DNA from: Streptomyces sp. TLI_146
GTDB taxonomy: Bacteria > Actinomycetota > Actinomycetes > Streptomycetales > Streptomycetaceae
Reading direction: 5' to 3'
DNA length: 64,000 bases
Assembly: GCF_002846415.1 (NCBI RefSeq)
Contig: NZ_PJMX01000001.1
Span: forward strand, 1,054,001 to 1,118,000
Below the pieces are notes generated by a model. It was not told where the DNA came from and did no database searches. It saw only the letters and a program-made list of their open reading frames with translations. Every line of letters starts with the position of its first letter. Position 1 is the stretch's first letter. Positions 26,279-35,557 of this stretch are shown one piece after another. Made by a program: the position numbers and the translations under genes.

Positions 26279-27985
26279 GTGCCACGCCCCCCACGTTCAC
26301 CCCGTAGACGCACCGCCCTGACCGCGGCCGCCGCCGCCCTGCTGTGCCTGCCGCTCGCCACGGCGACCGCCGCGCACGCGTCGCCCGAGACCGCTCCCGT
26401 GGCGGCTCAAGTACCGGCCCCCACCCCGCCGATGGGCTGGAACGACTGGGCCCACTACCAGTGCGGCGTCACCGAGCAGACCGTCACCGCCAACGCCGAC
26501 GCGCTCGTCTCGACCGGCCTCGCCGCCAAGGGATACACCACGGTGACCGTGGACGACTGCTGGACGACCCGGTCGCGGGACGCCGACGGGAACCTCGTCG
26601 CCGACCCGGTCAAGTTCCCGCACGGCATGGCCTGGCTCGGCCAGTACCTCCACGCCCGCGGGCTCCGGTTCGGGATCTACGAGGACGCGGGCTCGTCGAC
26701 CTGCGGCGGCTACCCCGGCAGCGGACGGCCCCAGGGCGGCGGCGCGGACCACTTCGCCAAGGACGCCGCCGCCTTCGCCTCCTGGGGCGTGGACTACCTC
26801 AAACTCGACGGCTGCAATGTGTACGTGGCTCCGGGCCAGACGCAGGAGCAGGCCTACCGGCAGGCGTACGACGCCCAGGCGACGGCGCTGCGCGGCTCGG
26901 GCCGCGAGATCGTGTTCTCCGAGTCCGCGCCCGCCTACTTCCAGAGCGGCGAATGGGGCAACCCCACCTGGTTCGACGTACTGTCCTGGGTCGGCTCGGA
27001 CGGCCAGCTCTGGCGCGAGGGCTGGGACATCGCCACCTACGATCCCGCGCGGCCTAACACGAGCCGCTGGTCCAGCGTGCTCGCCAACTACGGCTACAAC
27101 CGCTGGATCGGCCGCTACGCCCACCCGGGCAACTGGAACGACCCGGACTTCCTGATCGCGGGCGCGGGCGGGCTCACCGACGACGAGTCCCGCAGCCAGG
27201 TCGCGCTGTGGTCGATGATGGCCGCGCCACTCATCCTCTCCTCGGACGTCTCCAAGCTCACCCCGGCCGCCCGGTCCGCGCTGGGCAACACCGAGCTGAT
27301 CAAGGTGGACCAGGACGGCCTCGGCCGGCAGGCGGGCGTGGTGTCCACGGACGGCAGCACCGACGTCCTGGCCCGGCCGCTCGCCGACGGGGACCGCGCG
27401 GTCGCCGTCCTCAACCGGAGTGCGACCGCCCGTACCCTCTCCACCGCGCTCGCCGACGTCGGCCTGCCGGGCTGCACGGTGACCGCCAAGGACCTGTGGA
27501 CCGGCGCCACCTCGACGGTCGGCGGCAGTCTGACCGCGACCGTTCCCGCCCACGGCACGGCGGTCTGGCGCCTCACCCCCGGCAGCGGCTGCGGTACCGC
27601 CGTCCCCACCGGCCAGCTCACCGGCAACGGCGCCAAGTGCGCGGACGTCACCGGCAGCGGCACGGCCGACGGCACCCAGGTGATCCTCTACACCTGCACC
27701 GGCAACCCCAACCAACGCTGGACCACCGGCACCGACCGCACCCTGCGCTCACTCGGCAAGTGCCTGACCGCGAGCGGCACCACCGCCGGCGGCTCCGTCA
27801 CCCTGTCCACGTGCACGGGCACCACCGCCCAGCAGTGGAACGCGAACCCCGACGGCACAGTCCGCAGTGCCGCGAGCGGGCTGTGCCTCGATGTGTACGG
27901 GGGCGGTACGGCCGACGCGACCAAGCTCGACACCTGGACGTGCGGCCACCTCCAGGCCAACCAGGTCTGGGCGATGCCCAACTGA
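26279..27985 (+). CDS. Secreted GH27 alpha-galactosidase with ricin-type lectin domain
   Basis: A 568-residue protein with a signal peptide (RRRTALTAAAAALLCLPLATATAAHA). The GH27 barrel starts at PPMGWNDWAHYQC and contains DDCW, the nucleophile Asp in YLKLDGCN and the conserved WNDPDFLIAG segment. A beta-domain and a C-terminal ricin-B trefoil with QRW/QQW repeats follow. GTG 26279 is chosen because AGAGGAG stands 7 nt before it. It hydrolyses terminal alpha-galactose from galactomannans or oligosaccharides outside the cell and is paired with the divergent GH35 enzyme. Confidence 0.93.
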   Translation: MPRPPRSPRRRTALTAAAAALLCLPLATATAAHASPETAPVAAQVPAPTPPMGWNDWAHYQCGVTEQTVTANADALVSTGLAAKGYTTVTVDDCWTTRSRDADGNLVADPVKFPHGMAWLGQYLHARGLRFGIYEDAGSSTCGGYPGSGRPQGGGADHFAKDAAAFASWGVDYLKLDGCNVYVAPGQTQEQAYRQAYDAQATALRGSGREIVFSESAPAYFQSGEWGNPTWFDVLSWVGSDGQLWREGWDIATYDPARPNTSRWSSVLANYGYNRWIGRYAHPGNWNDPDFLIAGAGGLTDDESRSQVALWSMMAAPLILSSDVSKLTPAARSALGNTELIKVDQDGLGRQAGVVSTDGSTDVLARPLADGDRAVAVLNRSATARTLSTALADVGLPGCTVTAKDLWTGATSTVGGSLTATVPAHGTAVWRLTPGSGCGTAVPTGQLTGNGAKCADVTGSGTADGTQVILYTCTGNPNQRWTTGTDRTLRSLGKCLTASGTTAGGSVTLSTCTGTTAQQWNANPDGTVRSAASGLCLDVYGGGTADATKLDTWTCGHLQANQVWAMPN

Positions 27986-28012
27986 CAAGGCGGCCTGTTC
28001 GGCCCGGCACTG

Positions 28013-28321
28013 TCAGCCGAAGCGGACGCTGGAGAAGCGCAGCCCCTTCGGACCCTGCTTGCCGGCGGCGATCTTCGTGGCCTTGCCCTTGCACTGCTTA
28101 CCGGCGAAGACCGTCGCCGACGAGCCCGTCCCGTTGTGCGGGCTGGACGCCGCCTGGGACATCGTGAAGCACTTGCCGTCCGGCAGGTTCTCCACGAAGT
28201 ACGGCCGGCCCGCGCTCTGGAACGTGAACGGGCCCTTCGCGGCGACGGCCGTCCCTACCGGGACGGTCAGGGCGAAGCTCAGCCCGACGAGAGCGACGGC
28301 GAACGGACGGATAAGACGCAT
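28013..28321 (-). CDS. Small secreted protein, function unknown
   Basis: A 102-residue protein with a clear Sec signal peptide (MRLIRPFAVALVGLSFALTVPVGTAVAA). The mature part of ~75 residues has two Cys that may form a disulfide (GKCF and KQCKGK) and is rich in Gly, Lys and Ser. AGGGGATC precedes ATG 28321. No family is recognised. It is convergent with the alpha-galactosidase gene, 27 nt from its stop. Confidence 0.75.
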   Translation of the reverse strand: MRLIRPFAVALVGLSFALTVPVGTAVAAKGPFTFQSAGRPYFVENLPDGKCFTMSQAASSPHNGTGSSATVFAGKQCKGKATKIAAGKQGPKGLRFSSVRFG

Positions 28322-28485
28322 TATTGATCCCCTGTTGGACAACGAAACGGCGAAGCGGAAGTGCTTCACTCACACAACGACACTCAGCGGCAGGCGACAC
28401 GAGCGGGGCGCTTCGTCGGATCTTCGGACGAGGGCTGGACAGACCCCGGTCCGCCGCCCGGCAAACCCCAGGAGCCGAAAGCCGG

Positions 28486-28516
28486 TTGACTTGGAGTGCA
28501 CTCCAGCACCTAGCGT
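28486..28516 (+). promoter_or_regulatory. MerR-family type promoter with 19-bp spacer
   Basis: TTGACT (28486-28491) and TAGCGT (28511-28516) are separated by 19 nt, longer than the optimum and typical of promoters remodelled by MerR-family activators. The spacer begins with the perfect palindrome TGGAGTGCACTCCA (28492-28505). No merR gene is in the window. Confidence 0.75.
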
Positions 28517-28552
28517 CCTGAACAGATCGTTTCCAGTTCAGGAGGCAGCAAC

Positions 28553-29542
<990 letters not shown>

Positions 29543-29553
29543 GCCGCCGAGGA

Positions 29554-29580
29554 ATCGGCCCGGGCAGCGGCCGGGCCGAT
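29554..29580 (+). terminator. Hairpin after the aldo/keto reductase gene
   Basis: A perfect 10-bp GC-rich stem, ATCGGCCCGG with CCGGGCCGAT, around a 7-nt loop, 12 nt after the stop. No U tract, as is common in actinomycetes. Confidence 0.65.
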
Positions 29581-29740
29581 CCGGGCCTCGCGGAACGCCG
29601 CCCTCGACCCGTACGTGAACGGGGCGAGTCCGACGACGTGGTTGTGCCCGTGGTCGAACTGACCGCCACGCCCTGAGAACGCCTGCGGACCGCAACCTCA
29701 CCCGGCCGGTGAGCGCGGCACGGCCACAGCGTCGGCAGCG

Positions 29741-30355
29741 CTACTGCCCGGTGGGGGCAATGTGGGCCTTGGCGTCCTCGTACGTGCCCTCGGGCTTCTG
29801 GTCGGCCGGGCCGTAGACCAGGTTCAGCACTCCCGTCTGGAAGGCCTCCGAAGAGATCAGCTTCAGCGGGACCGAGGGCTCGCCCTCGTCGAACAGGCGC
29901 ATGCCCTTGCGTACGGCGAGCGGGTGCACCAGCAGGTGCAGCTCGTCCAGGAGTCCAGCCGCCAGCAGCTGGCGGATGACCGAGATCGAGCCGCTCAGGG
30001 CGATGTCGCCGCCCGGCTCGTTCTTCAGGGCGGTGACGGCGTCGACGAGGTCGCCCTCCAGCTGCTCGGAGTTCCGCCAGGTGAAGTCCAGCTTCCGGCT
30101 CGACGCCACGATCTTGCGCGCGTCACCCAGCATCTTGGCGAAGCCCGCGTCCTCGCCGCCCGCCGCCTCGCGCTCCGGCCACGCCCCGGCGAAGCTCTCG
30201 TAGGTCTTGCGGCCGAACAGCACGGTGTCGGCATCGGCGAGCATCGCGCCGACCGCCGCGCCCATCTCGTCGTTGAAGTACGGGAAGTGCCACTGGTCGG
30301 GCGCCTCCACCACACCGTCGAGCGAGATGAAGACGCCAGCCGTGATCTTCCTCAT
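29741..30355 (-). CDS. Dihydrofolate-reductase-family (RibD C-terminal-like) protein
   Basis: A 204-residue protein of the YyaP/RibD_C group: MRKITAGVFISLDGVVEAPDQWHFPYF at the start, VLFGRKTYESF as NADPH loop, and GDIALSGSISVIRQLLAAGLLDELHLLVHP. Such proteins are NADPH-dependent reductases of the DHFR fold but are usually not true folate enzymes. GGGAGG precedes ATG 30355 by 7 nt. It stands alone between an AKR gene and a methyltransferase gene, both on the other strand. Confidence 0.9.
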   Translation of the reverse strand: MRKITAGVFISLDGVVEAPDQWHFPYFNDEMGAAVGAMLADADTVLFGRKTYESFAGAWPEREAAGGEDAGFAKMLGDARKIVASSRKLDFTWRNSEQLEGDLVDAVTALKNEPGGDIALSGSISVIRQLLAAGLLDELHLLVHPLAVRKGMRLFDEGEPSVPLKLISSEAFQTGVLNLVYGPADQKPEGTYEDAKAHIAPTGQ

Positions 30356-30578
30356 GATGTTCCTCCCAGATACCTCGCGGTCGCGGTCTGCTCCAGTAAG
30401 ACGGCGCGAGTGCGGGGAACTCATCGGTGTCCGCGCGCTCTTTTCCCCTCCCGCGCGCCACGACTACGCCGCCGGTTGGCTTGTTCGCGCTCTGTGACGG
30501 CGGCGGTGAGTACGTTGAGGTGGTCCCCGAACAGCACGCACAGAACCGCACCCGCACCTGGCACAAGGAGTACGACCC

Positions 30579-31421
30579 ATGCCGTACGACCGCGCATCGA
30601 GTTCCGAGCAGGCGACCCGCAGCTACTACGACACCGCCGACGTCGACGCGTTCTACGAAGCCGTGTGGGGCGGCGAGGACATCCACACCGGGATCTACAC
30701 CCATGACCAGGAGTCGATCGCGACGGCCTCGCGCCGTACGGTCGAGCAGGCCGCGGACAAGGTGAGCGGTCTGCTCACCGCGGACAGCACGGTGCTGGAC
30801 CTCGGGTCGGGCTACGGCGGCGCCACCCGCTATCTGGCCGGACGCTTCGGGTGCCGAGTCGTCGCCCTCAACCTCAGCGAGTCCCAGAACGCGCGCCATC
30901 GCGCCACGAACGCCGAGCGCGGCCTCGACGCCCTGATCGAGGTCGTCACCGGGTCCTTCCACGACATCCCCTTCCCGGACCGCAGCTTCGACGTCGTCTG
31001 GTCCCAGGAGGCGTTCTGCCACAGCGGCGACCGCACCCGGCTGCTCAGCGAAGCCGTGCGCGTGCTCAAGCCGGAAGGGGCGCTCGTCTTCACCGATCTG
31101 ATGGCCGCCGAGGACGTCCCCGTCCGCACCCTGCGCCCCGCCGTGTCCCGCCTGGGCGTGGACGCCCTGGCCACCCCGAACCTGTACCGCCAGACGCTCG
31201 CCGGACTCGGCCTGACCCGCACCGACTTCGACGACCGCAGCGGCGAGATCCTCACCCACTACGAACGCCTCACCGCCGAGACCAGCCGACGGGAGCACGA
31301 ACTGCGCCAGATCATCAGCCCGGCGTACGTCGACGGTCTGCTCGCCAATCTGCCGCTGTGGGTGGACGCGGCCCACCGAGGACACCTGCGCTGGGGCATC
31401 TTCACCGCCCGGCGCGCCTGA
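30579..31421 (+). CDS. SAM-dependent methyltransferase, sarcosine/dimethylglycine type
   Basis: A 280-residue class I methyltransferase. Motif I is VLDLGSGYGGATRYLA; later come VVALNLSESQNARHR, VVTGSFHDIPFPDRSFDVVWSQEAFCHSGD and LKPEGALVFTDLMAAEDVP. The LNLSxxQN and SQExFxHS pattern is that of sarcosine/dimethylglycine N-methyltransferases, which make glycine betaine. AAGGAG precedes ATG 30579. It is a single gene ending 3 nt from the convergent LysR stop. Betaine synthesis for osmoprotection is likely, but related enzymes methylate other amines. Confidence 0.82.
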   Translation: MPYDRASSSEQATRSYYDTADVDAFYEAVWGGEDIHTGIYTHDQESIATASRRTVEQAADKVSGLLTADSTVLDLGSGYGGATRYLAGRFGCRVVALNLSESQNARHRATNAERGLDALIEVVTGSFHDIPFPDRSFDVVWSQEAFCHSGDRTRLLSEAVRVLKPEGALVFTDLMAAEDVPVRTLRPAVSRLGVDALATPNLYRQTLAGLGLTRTDFDDRSGEILTHYERLTAETSRREHELRQIISPAYVDGLLANLPLWVDAAHRGHLRWGIFTARRA

Positions 31422-31424
31422 ACC

Positions 31425-32372
31425 TCAGTCCCGCCCGCCGCGCGCGGGCGGTTCGGGCAGCCAGTCGTGCGCCGGGTCGTACTCCAGCCATCGGCTCCGC
31501 GCCGCCTCCGCCGCGCAGGCGGCGGTGAGGCCGTCAAGGCCCGGGTGTCCGCTGCCGGTGCGCCACAGCAGTGACCAGGCGTAGAGCGGTGTGGGTCCGA
31601 CCAGGGGAACGGAGCACAGCCCGGGGACCGGCGGCAGGGGCACGTCGGCGGGCAGGAGCGAGAAGCGCCGCGGGTCGTCGGCCACCTCCGTGAGGAAGTG
31701 GCCGACGCCCAGGTTGACGCCGGCGGCCCGGTCCGGGATGTCGAACCGCTCGGCGAACTGGTGGAGGAAGTCGAGCCGGTCCAGCGCACCGGGCGCCCAC
31801 AGCACGCTGCCGCGCAGCTGCTCCGGCCGTAGCTCCGGTTCGGCGGCGAGGGGGTGGCGCGTACTCAGCACGGCGTCCACCGGTTCGAGGCGGACGAGAC
31901 GGTGGGCGAGGCCCGCGTGCAGCGGAGGGTGGACCCGGCCGAAGGCGGCGTCGATGTCGCCGCGCAGCAGCGCCGCCGTCACCGACGGCAGATCGCGGCC
32001 GTGCCCGAGCACCAACTCCCCGGCCCGTCCGGCGACTTGGGCCAGCGTCCGCATCGGCGCGTAGAGGTGCCCCCAGACATCCACCCGCAGCGGGCGGTCC
32101 TTCCCGACCGCCGTCGCCACTGCCGCGTCGGCGGCGGCCAGCGCCTGCCTGGCCGGTGAAAGGAAACGCTGTCCGGCCTCGGTGAGGCGTACGCCGTTGC
32201 CGTCGCGCCGGAACAGCTCGGTGCCGAGCAGGGACTCCAGCCGCGCGATCCTCTTGGAGAGCGCCTGCTGCGAGAGGGCGAGCGTCGCGGCCGCCCGTCC
32301 GAAGTGCATTTCCTCGGCGGCGCGTACAAAGGCACGTACCTGCGCCATGTCGAGATCCACGGCTCCCACCAT
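31425..32372 (-). CDS. LysR-family transcriptional regulator
   Basis: A 315-residue LysR protein. The N-terminal winged helix reads LDMAQVRAFVRAAEEMHFGRAAATLALSQQALSKRIARLESLLGTELFRR, the classic LysR signature; the remainder is the effector-binding domain. ATG 32372 (MVGAV) is used; GTG 32360 and ATG 32348 are alternatives. It is divergent from an alcohol dehydrogenase-like gene, and a perfect inverted repeat lies between them. It most likely regulates itself and the 32450-34410 operon in response to an unknown ligand. Confidence 0.92.
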   Translation of the reverse strand: MVGAVDLDMAQVRAFVRAAEEMHFGRAAATLALSQQALSKRIARLESLLGTELFRRDGNGVRLTEAGQRFLSPARQALAAADAAVATAVGKDRPLRVDVWGHLYAPMRTLAQVAGRAGELVLGHGRDLPSVTAALLRGDIDAAFGRVHPPLHAGLAHRLVRLEPVDAVLSTRHPLAAEPELRPEQLRGSVLWAPGALDRLDFLHQFAERFDIPDRAAGVNLGVGHFLTEVADDPRRFSLLPADVPLPPVPGLCSVPLVGPTPLYAWSLLWRTGSGHPGLDGLTAACAAEAARSRWLEYDPAHDWLPEPPARGGRD

Positions 32373-32376
32373 AGGT

Positions 32377-32393
32377 GACAACCAAAGGTTGTC
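32377..32393. promoter_or_regulatory. LysR operator candidate GACAACC-AAA-GGTTGTC
   Basis: A perfect 7-3-7 inverted repeat (32377-32383, 32387-32393) located 5 nt before the regulator start and about 55 nt before the divergent dehydrogenase gene. Position and symmetry fit the recognition site of the adjacent LysR protein. Confidence 0.65.
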
Positions 32394-32449
32394 GGTCTTG
32401 CCTGTTCGTTGTTGGATCACGGGGTGGCCGCCGAGGTTGCATGCTCGGC

Positions 32450-33370
32450 ATGCAGAGACTGATTCCCACCGGGGAAGCCGCGCGCCCGGTCGCCTTCGCC
32501 GAAGTCCCCCAGCCCGTACCGGCGCCCGATGAGGTTCTGATCAAGGTCGAGGCGTTCGCGCCGAACCGGGGCGAGACGTTCCTCCTCGAACACCCCCGGC
32601 CGGGGCTGCTGCCCGGCAAGGACGTCGCGGGGCTCGTCGTGCAGGCCGCGGCCGACGGCTCCGGCCCCGGTATCGGCGCCCGGGTGGTCGGGCATCCGGC
32701 GCTGGGCGGCTGGGCCGAGTACGCCGCCGTGCCCACCCACTCCCTCGCGGTCCTCCCCGACAGCGTCGACAGCGTACGGGCGGCGGCCCTGCCCCTGGCC
32801 GGGATCACCGCCCTGCGGCTGCTGCGCACGGCGGGTTCCCTGGCCGGGCGACGGGTGCTGCTGACCGGCGCCTCGGGCGGCGTCGGCCACTACGTCACCG
32901 AACTGGCCGTGGGCGCCGGGGCCGAGCTGACCGCCGTGACGGCCACGCCGGTGCGCGGCGAGCGCCTCGCGGAGCTGGGCGCGCGGGTGGTGCACGAGGT
33001 CGCGGCGGCCCAGGGGCCGTTCGACGTCGTGCTGGAGTCGACGGGCGGGCCGGATCTGCCGATCGCCCTGTCGAAGGTGCGCCCGGGCGGCCTGCTCGTC
33101 TGGTTCGGGCAGGCGAGCCGGAGCCCGGTGACCCTCGACTTCTTCGAGCTCTTCAAGGGGCCCGAGCGTGTCACCATCCAGCACTTCCACTACGCGGGCG
33201 CCCCTTACGGCTCCGACCTCGCGGCCCTGGTGCGCCTGGTGGAACAGGGCCTGCTGCACCCGGAGATCGGCCGGATCGCCGACTGGACGAAGACGGCCGA
33301 CACCTTGGTCGACCTGCGCGAACGCCGGATACGCGGCAAGGCCGTCCTGGTGACGGGCGGAGCACGATGA
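32450..33370 (+). CDS. Zinc-independent alcohol dehydrogenase / quinone-oxidoreductase-like MDR
   Basis: A 306-residue medium-chain reductase. The N-terminal GroES-like domain (PAPDEVLIKVEAFAPNRGET) lacks zinc ligands, and the Rossmann fold has VLLTGASGGVGHYVTELAVGAGAELTAVT. NADPH:quinone reductases and enoyl reductases have this form. ATG 32450 (MQRLIPTG) matches family N-termini; ATG 32441 is closer to GAGG at 32433-32436. It is co-transcribed with the hydrolase that overlaps its stop and is probably controlled by the LysR regulator. Confidence 0.87.
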   Translation: MQRLIPTGEAARPVAFAEVPQPVPAPDEVLIKVEAFAPNRGETFLLEHPRPGLLPGKDVAGLVVQAAADGSGPGIGARVVGHPALGGWAEYAAVPTHSLAVLPDSVDSVRAAALPLAGITALRLLRTAGSLAGRRVLLTGASGGVGHYVTELAVGAGAELTAVTATPVRGERLAELGARVVHEVAAAQGPFDVVLESTGGPDLPIALSKVRPGGLLVWFGQASRSPVTLDFFELFKGPERVTIQHFHYAGAPYGSDLAALVRLVEQGLLHPEIGRIADWTKTADTLVDLRERRIRGKAVLVTGGAR

Positions 33371-34410
33371 GCGCCACGCGCCCCCTCGCCACGCGATCCC
33401 CCGCCGCACAATCCCCCACCTCGGAGACCGCCGCCTTCGCCGCCGCCCAGTGGACGCGCGCCACCGGCGCGGGCGTCGACCCCCACGAGTACCGGCGCGT
33501 CACCGAGGCCCTCGCCTCCGTCGCCGACTGGGGCCCGTCCTTCGTGCGCACCGCACAGGCCCATCTGGACCGCGCGGAACGCGCGGCATCGTCCGTGTCG
33601 GCGGGCGAGTTCCTGCTGACGGCGGCCCGATGGTTCCACCTCGCCACACTGGCGCCGTACGCGGAGGCCGACCGTGCGGCCGCCGAGGCGGACCACGCCT
33701 TGGGCCGGGCGCTGACGGTGCTGGAGCCCGGCGCCCGGCGCGTGAGCGGCGAGGGGTTCACCGGCTGGCTGCGCGGCCCGCTCGACGCGCCGGGCACCGT
33801 GGTCGTCGTCCCCGGCCTGGACTCGGCCAAGGAGGAGTTCCTCGGTCTGGTGTCGGCGCTGCTGGCCCGGGGGCTGGCCGTGTTCGCGATGGACGGCCCG
33901 GGACAGGGCGCGCTCGCGGCCACGACGACCCTCACGCCGGAGTACGAGCAGGTGGTGGGCCGGGTCGTCGACGCCCTGGGCGTCGCCCGCATCGGGCTCG
34001 TCGGCATGAGCCTGGGCGGCTACTTCGCGGCCCGGACCGCGGCGCTGGAGCCGCGCGTGGCGGTCGCCGCGACCGTCAGCGGCCCCTTCCGCCTCGACTG
34101 GGACCAACTTCCGACGCCCGTACGGGACATCATGGCCCGCCGCACCGGCGGACCCGACGCGGCCCGTGCGTTCGCCCGCCAGGTGGACCTCGCCCCTCTG
34201 GCGCCCCGTATCGCGGCCCCGCTCCTGGTCGTGGACGGCGGCCAGGACGTCATCCCCGGGGTGGCGAACGGCGAGTCACTGGCCCGACTGGCGCCACGCG
34301 GGAGCTACTTGTCCGTCCCCCACGGCGACCATCTCCTTGGCAATGCCCGGCCCGACTGGCTGCCCCGCCTTGGCGACCACATCGGGCGCGCGCTGACGGA
34401 AGCCGGATAG
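33367..34410 (+). CDS. Alpha/beta hydrolase (FrsA/DUF1100-like)
   Basis: A 347-residue hydrolase with an N-terminal helical cap and a C-terminal alpha/beta domain. The nucleophile elbow is GMSLGGYFAA, an oxyanion-region sequence FAMDGPGQG precedes it, the acid is probably Asp in VVDGGQDVIPG, and the His is in VPHGDHLLGN. This layout is typical of the FrsA/esterase group that includes 2,6-dihydroxypseudooxynicotine hydrolase-like enzymes. It overlaps the dehydrogenase stop by ATGA, so both enzymes probably act on one substrate, perhaps C-C or ester bond cleavage after reduction. Confidence 0.85.
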   Translation: MSATRPLATRSPAAQSPTSETAAFAAAQWTRATGAGVDPHEYRRVTEALASVADWGPSFVRTAQAHLDRAERAASSVSAGEFLLTAARWFHLATLAPYAEADRAAAEADHALGRALTVLEPGARRVSGEGFTGWLRGPLDAPGTVVVVPGLDSAKEEFLGLVSALLARGLAVFAMDGPGQGALAATTTLTPEYEQVVGRVVDALGVARIGLVGMSLGGYFAARTAALEPRVAVAATVSGPFRLDWDQLPTPVRDIMARRTGGPDAARAFARQVDLAPLAPRIAAPLLVVDGGQDVIPGVANGESLARLAPRGSYLSVPHGDHLLGNARPDWLPRLGDHIGRALTEAG

Positions 34411-34429
34411 GCCGGCCCGCCGTACCGCT

Positions 34430-34609
34430 TCACGCCGCGTGCAACGCCACCGTCGGATGCAGGCGCGAGGCGCGGATCGCCGGATAGAGGCCCGCGAGCA
34501 CGCCGATCAGGAGGGTGGCGGCCAGCGCGTCCGAGGGCCGGGAGACCTTGATGCCCGCCTGGCTGCCGAAGTTGATACTGCGGGCGAGCACCGCCCGTAC
34601 GTCCTCCAC
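34430..34609 (-). pseudogene. C-terminal remnant of a MacB/FtsX-type ABC permease
   Basis: About 60 codons remain, ending at TGA 34430. The segment LAATLLIGVLAGLYPAIRASRLHPTVAL is the hallmark C-terminus of MacB/FtsX permeases (last membrane span plus RASRL.P..AL). Codons continue upstream to about 34624 (GVPRHVEDVRAVLARSINF) and then the similarity is lost, with no upstream domain, start or partner ATPase. It is therefore a decay product, not a functional gene. Confidence 0.65.
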
Positions 34610-34621
34610 GTGGCGGGGGAC

Positions 34622-34757
34622 GCCGTGCCGGTGCGGTATCTGCCGGAGCGTCCCGACCGGGCGATGGCGGCGGAGGCCACGCCCGGATTGGGTGTCGTCT
34701 CCTGCCTCTTCGGCGGGGTGATGGTGATCCTGACGTGCGTCCCGCCACCCACGCGCC
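34622..34757 (+). pseudogene. Possible remnant of a DUF3592-type membrane protein
   Basis: In the plus frame starting at 34622 the codons read AVPVRYLPERPDRAMA followed by GLGVVSCLFGGVMVILTC. A VxYLPxxPxxA element before a membrane span is what I recall at the end of DUF3592 proteins. No N-terminal part or start is present, and the frame runs into the 3' end of the convergent TetR gene. It abuts the permease remnant, marking an old rearrangement junction. Evidence is limited to this short stretch. Confidence 0.35.
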
Positions 34758-35351
34758 TCACCGTTGCCGGATCCCCGCAGCCAACCCGAACAACTGCTTG
34801 AGCGCCGTGAACGCCGCCTCCCGGTCCACCAGGCCGTCGAGGTTGTGCAGGGTGTGCAGACCGATGCCGGTGCCGAAGACGATCGACGCCAGGCTCTTCG
34901 CGTCGGGGAGGCCGGGGGTGTCCTGGATGATGCGTTCCAGGTAGCCGATCCATACCTGCCGCGTGCGTTCGTACCCCTCGATGTAGGCGTCCCGCAGCGG
35001 GCCCTCGTCCCGTAGGACCTCCGGCAGGACGGTCGCGAACACCCGCCCGCAGGGGGCGTCGACCACGGCCAGGTGCGCGTCCACGAGGGCGTCGAACGAC
35101 AGGGGGCCGGAGTGCGGCAGCCGTCGGCCGTACTCCTCCTCGGCCGTGCGGAAGGCGAGTTCGATCACCTCGACGATCAGGCCGTCCTTCGAGCCGAAGT
35201 GCCAGGCGACCGAACCCCGGCTGATTCCCGCCCGGTCGGCGACCGCCTGCACGGACGCGGCCCTCGGGCCGGCCTCGGCCACCAGTTCCGTCGCCGCCCG
35301 CAGCAGACGGCGGCGGCTCTCCCGCGCGGACTCCTCCCGACGACCGGTCAT
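34758..35351 (-). CDS. TetR-family transcriptional regulator
   Basis: A 197-residue TetR protein. The N-terminal HTH reads LLRAATELVAEAGPRAASVQAVADRAGISRGSVAWHFGSKDGLIVEV, and the remaining helices form the ligand-binding domain. ATG 35351 (MTGRRE) is preferred over upstream codons. It is divergent from the FAH-thiolase-ligase-cyclase operon, and a TGGAC-N4-GTCCA repeat stands between them, so it probably represses that operon. The inducer is unknown. Confidence 0.9.
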   Translation of the reverse strand: MTGRREESARESRRRLLRAATELVAEAGPRAASVQAVADRAGISRGSVAWHFGSKDGLIVEVIELAFRTAEEEYGRRLPHSGPLSFDALVDAHLAVVDAPCGRVFATVLPEVLRDEGPLRDAYIEGYERTRQVWIGYLERIIQDTPGLPDAKSLASIVFGTGIGLHTLHNLDGLVDREAAFTALKQLFGLAAGIRQR

Positions 35352-35463
35352 GCGGCGGATTGTTCCACAAGGGGCGCGGCCTCCCCAGGCCCTCTGCCCG
35401 ACGCCCTCGCCGGACACCGATCATGTGAGGAGTCTTGACGGCCTGTGTCGGGCGTTCAACGAT

Positions 35464-35477
35464 TGGACGGCTGTCCA
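35464..35477. promoter_or_regulatory. TetR operator candidate TGGAC-N4-GTCCA
   Basis: A 5-4-5 inverted repeat (35464-35468 and 35473-35477), followed directly by CAGTAT at 35476-35481, a possible -10 element for the rightward operon. Binding here would block transcription of the FAH operon. Confidence 0.45.
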
Positions 35478-35557
35478 GTATGCGCGGGTGAGCCGCCCCG
35501 CCGATCGCGTTCTCGCCGTACTCGTTCCGAACCACCGACCGCACGATGGGAGACGTC

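Noticed and set aside
29543..29740. A possible small gene between the aldo/keto reductase and the DHFR-like gene
   Set aside because: Short frames such as one ending DDVVVPVVELTATP have no start context and no recognised family; only the hairpin is supported.
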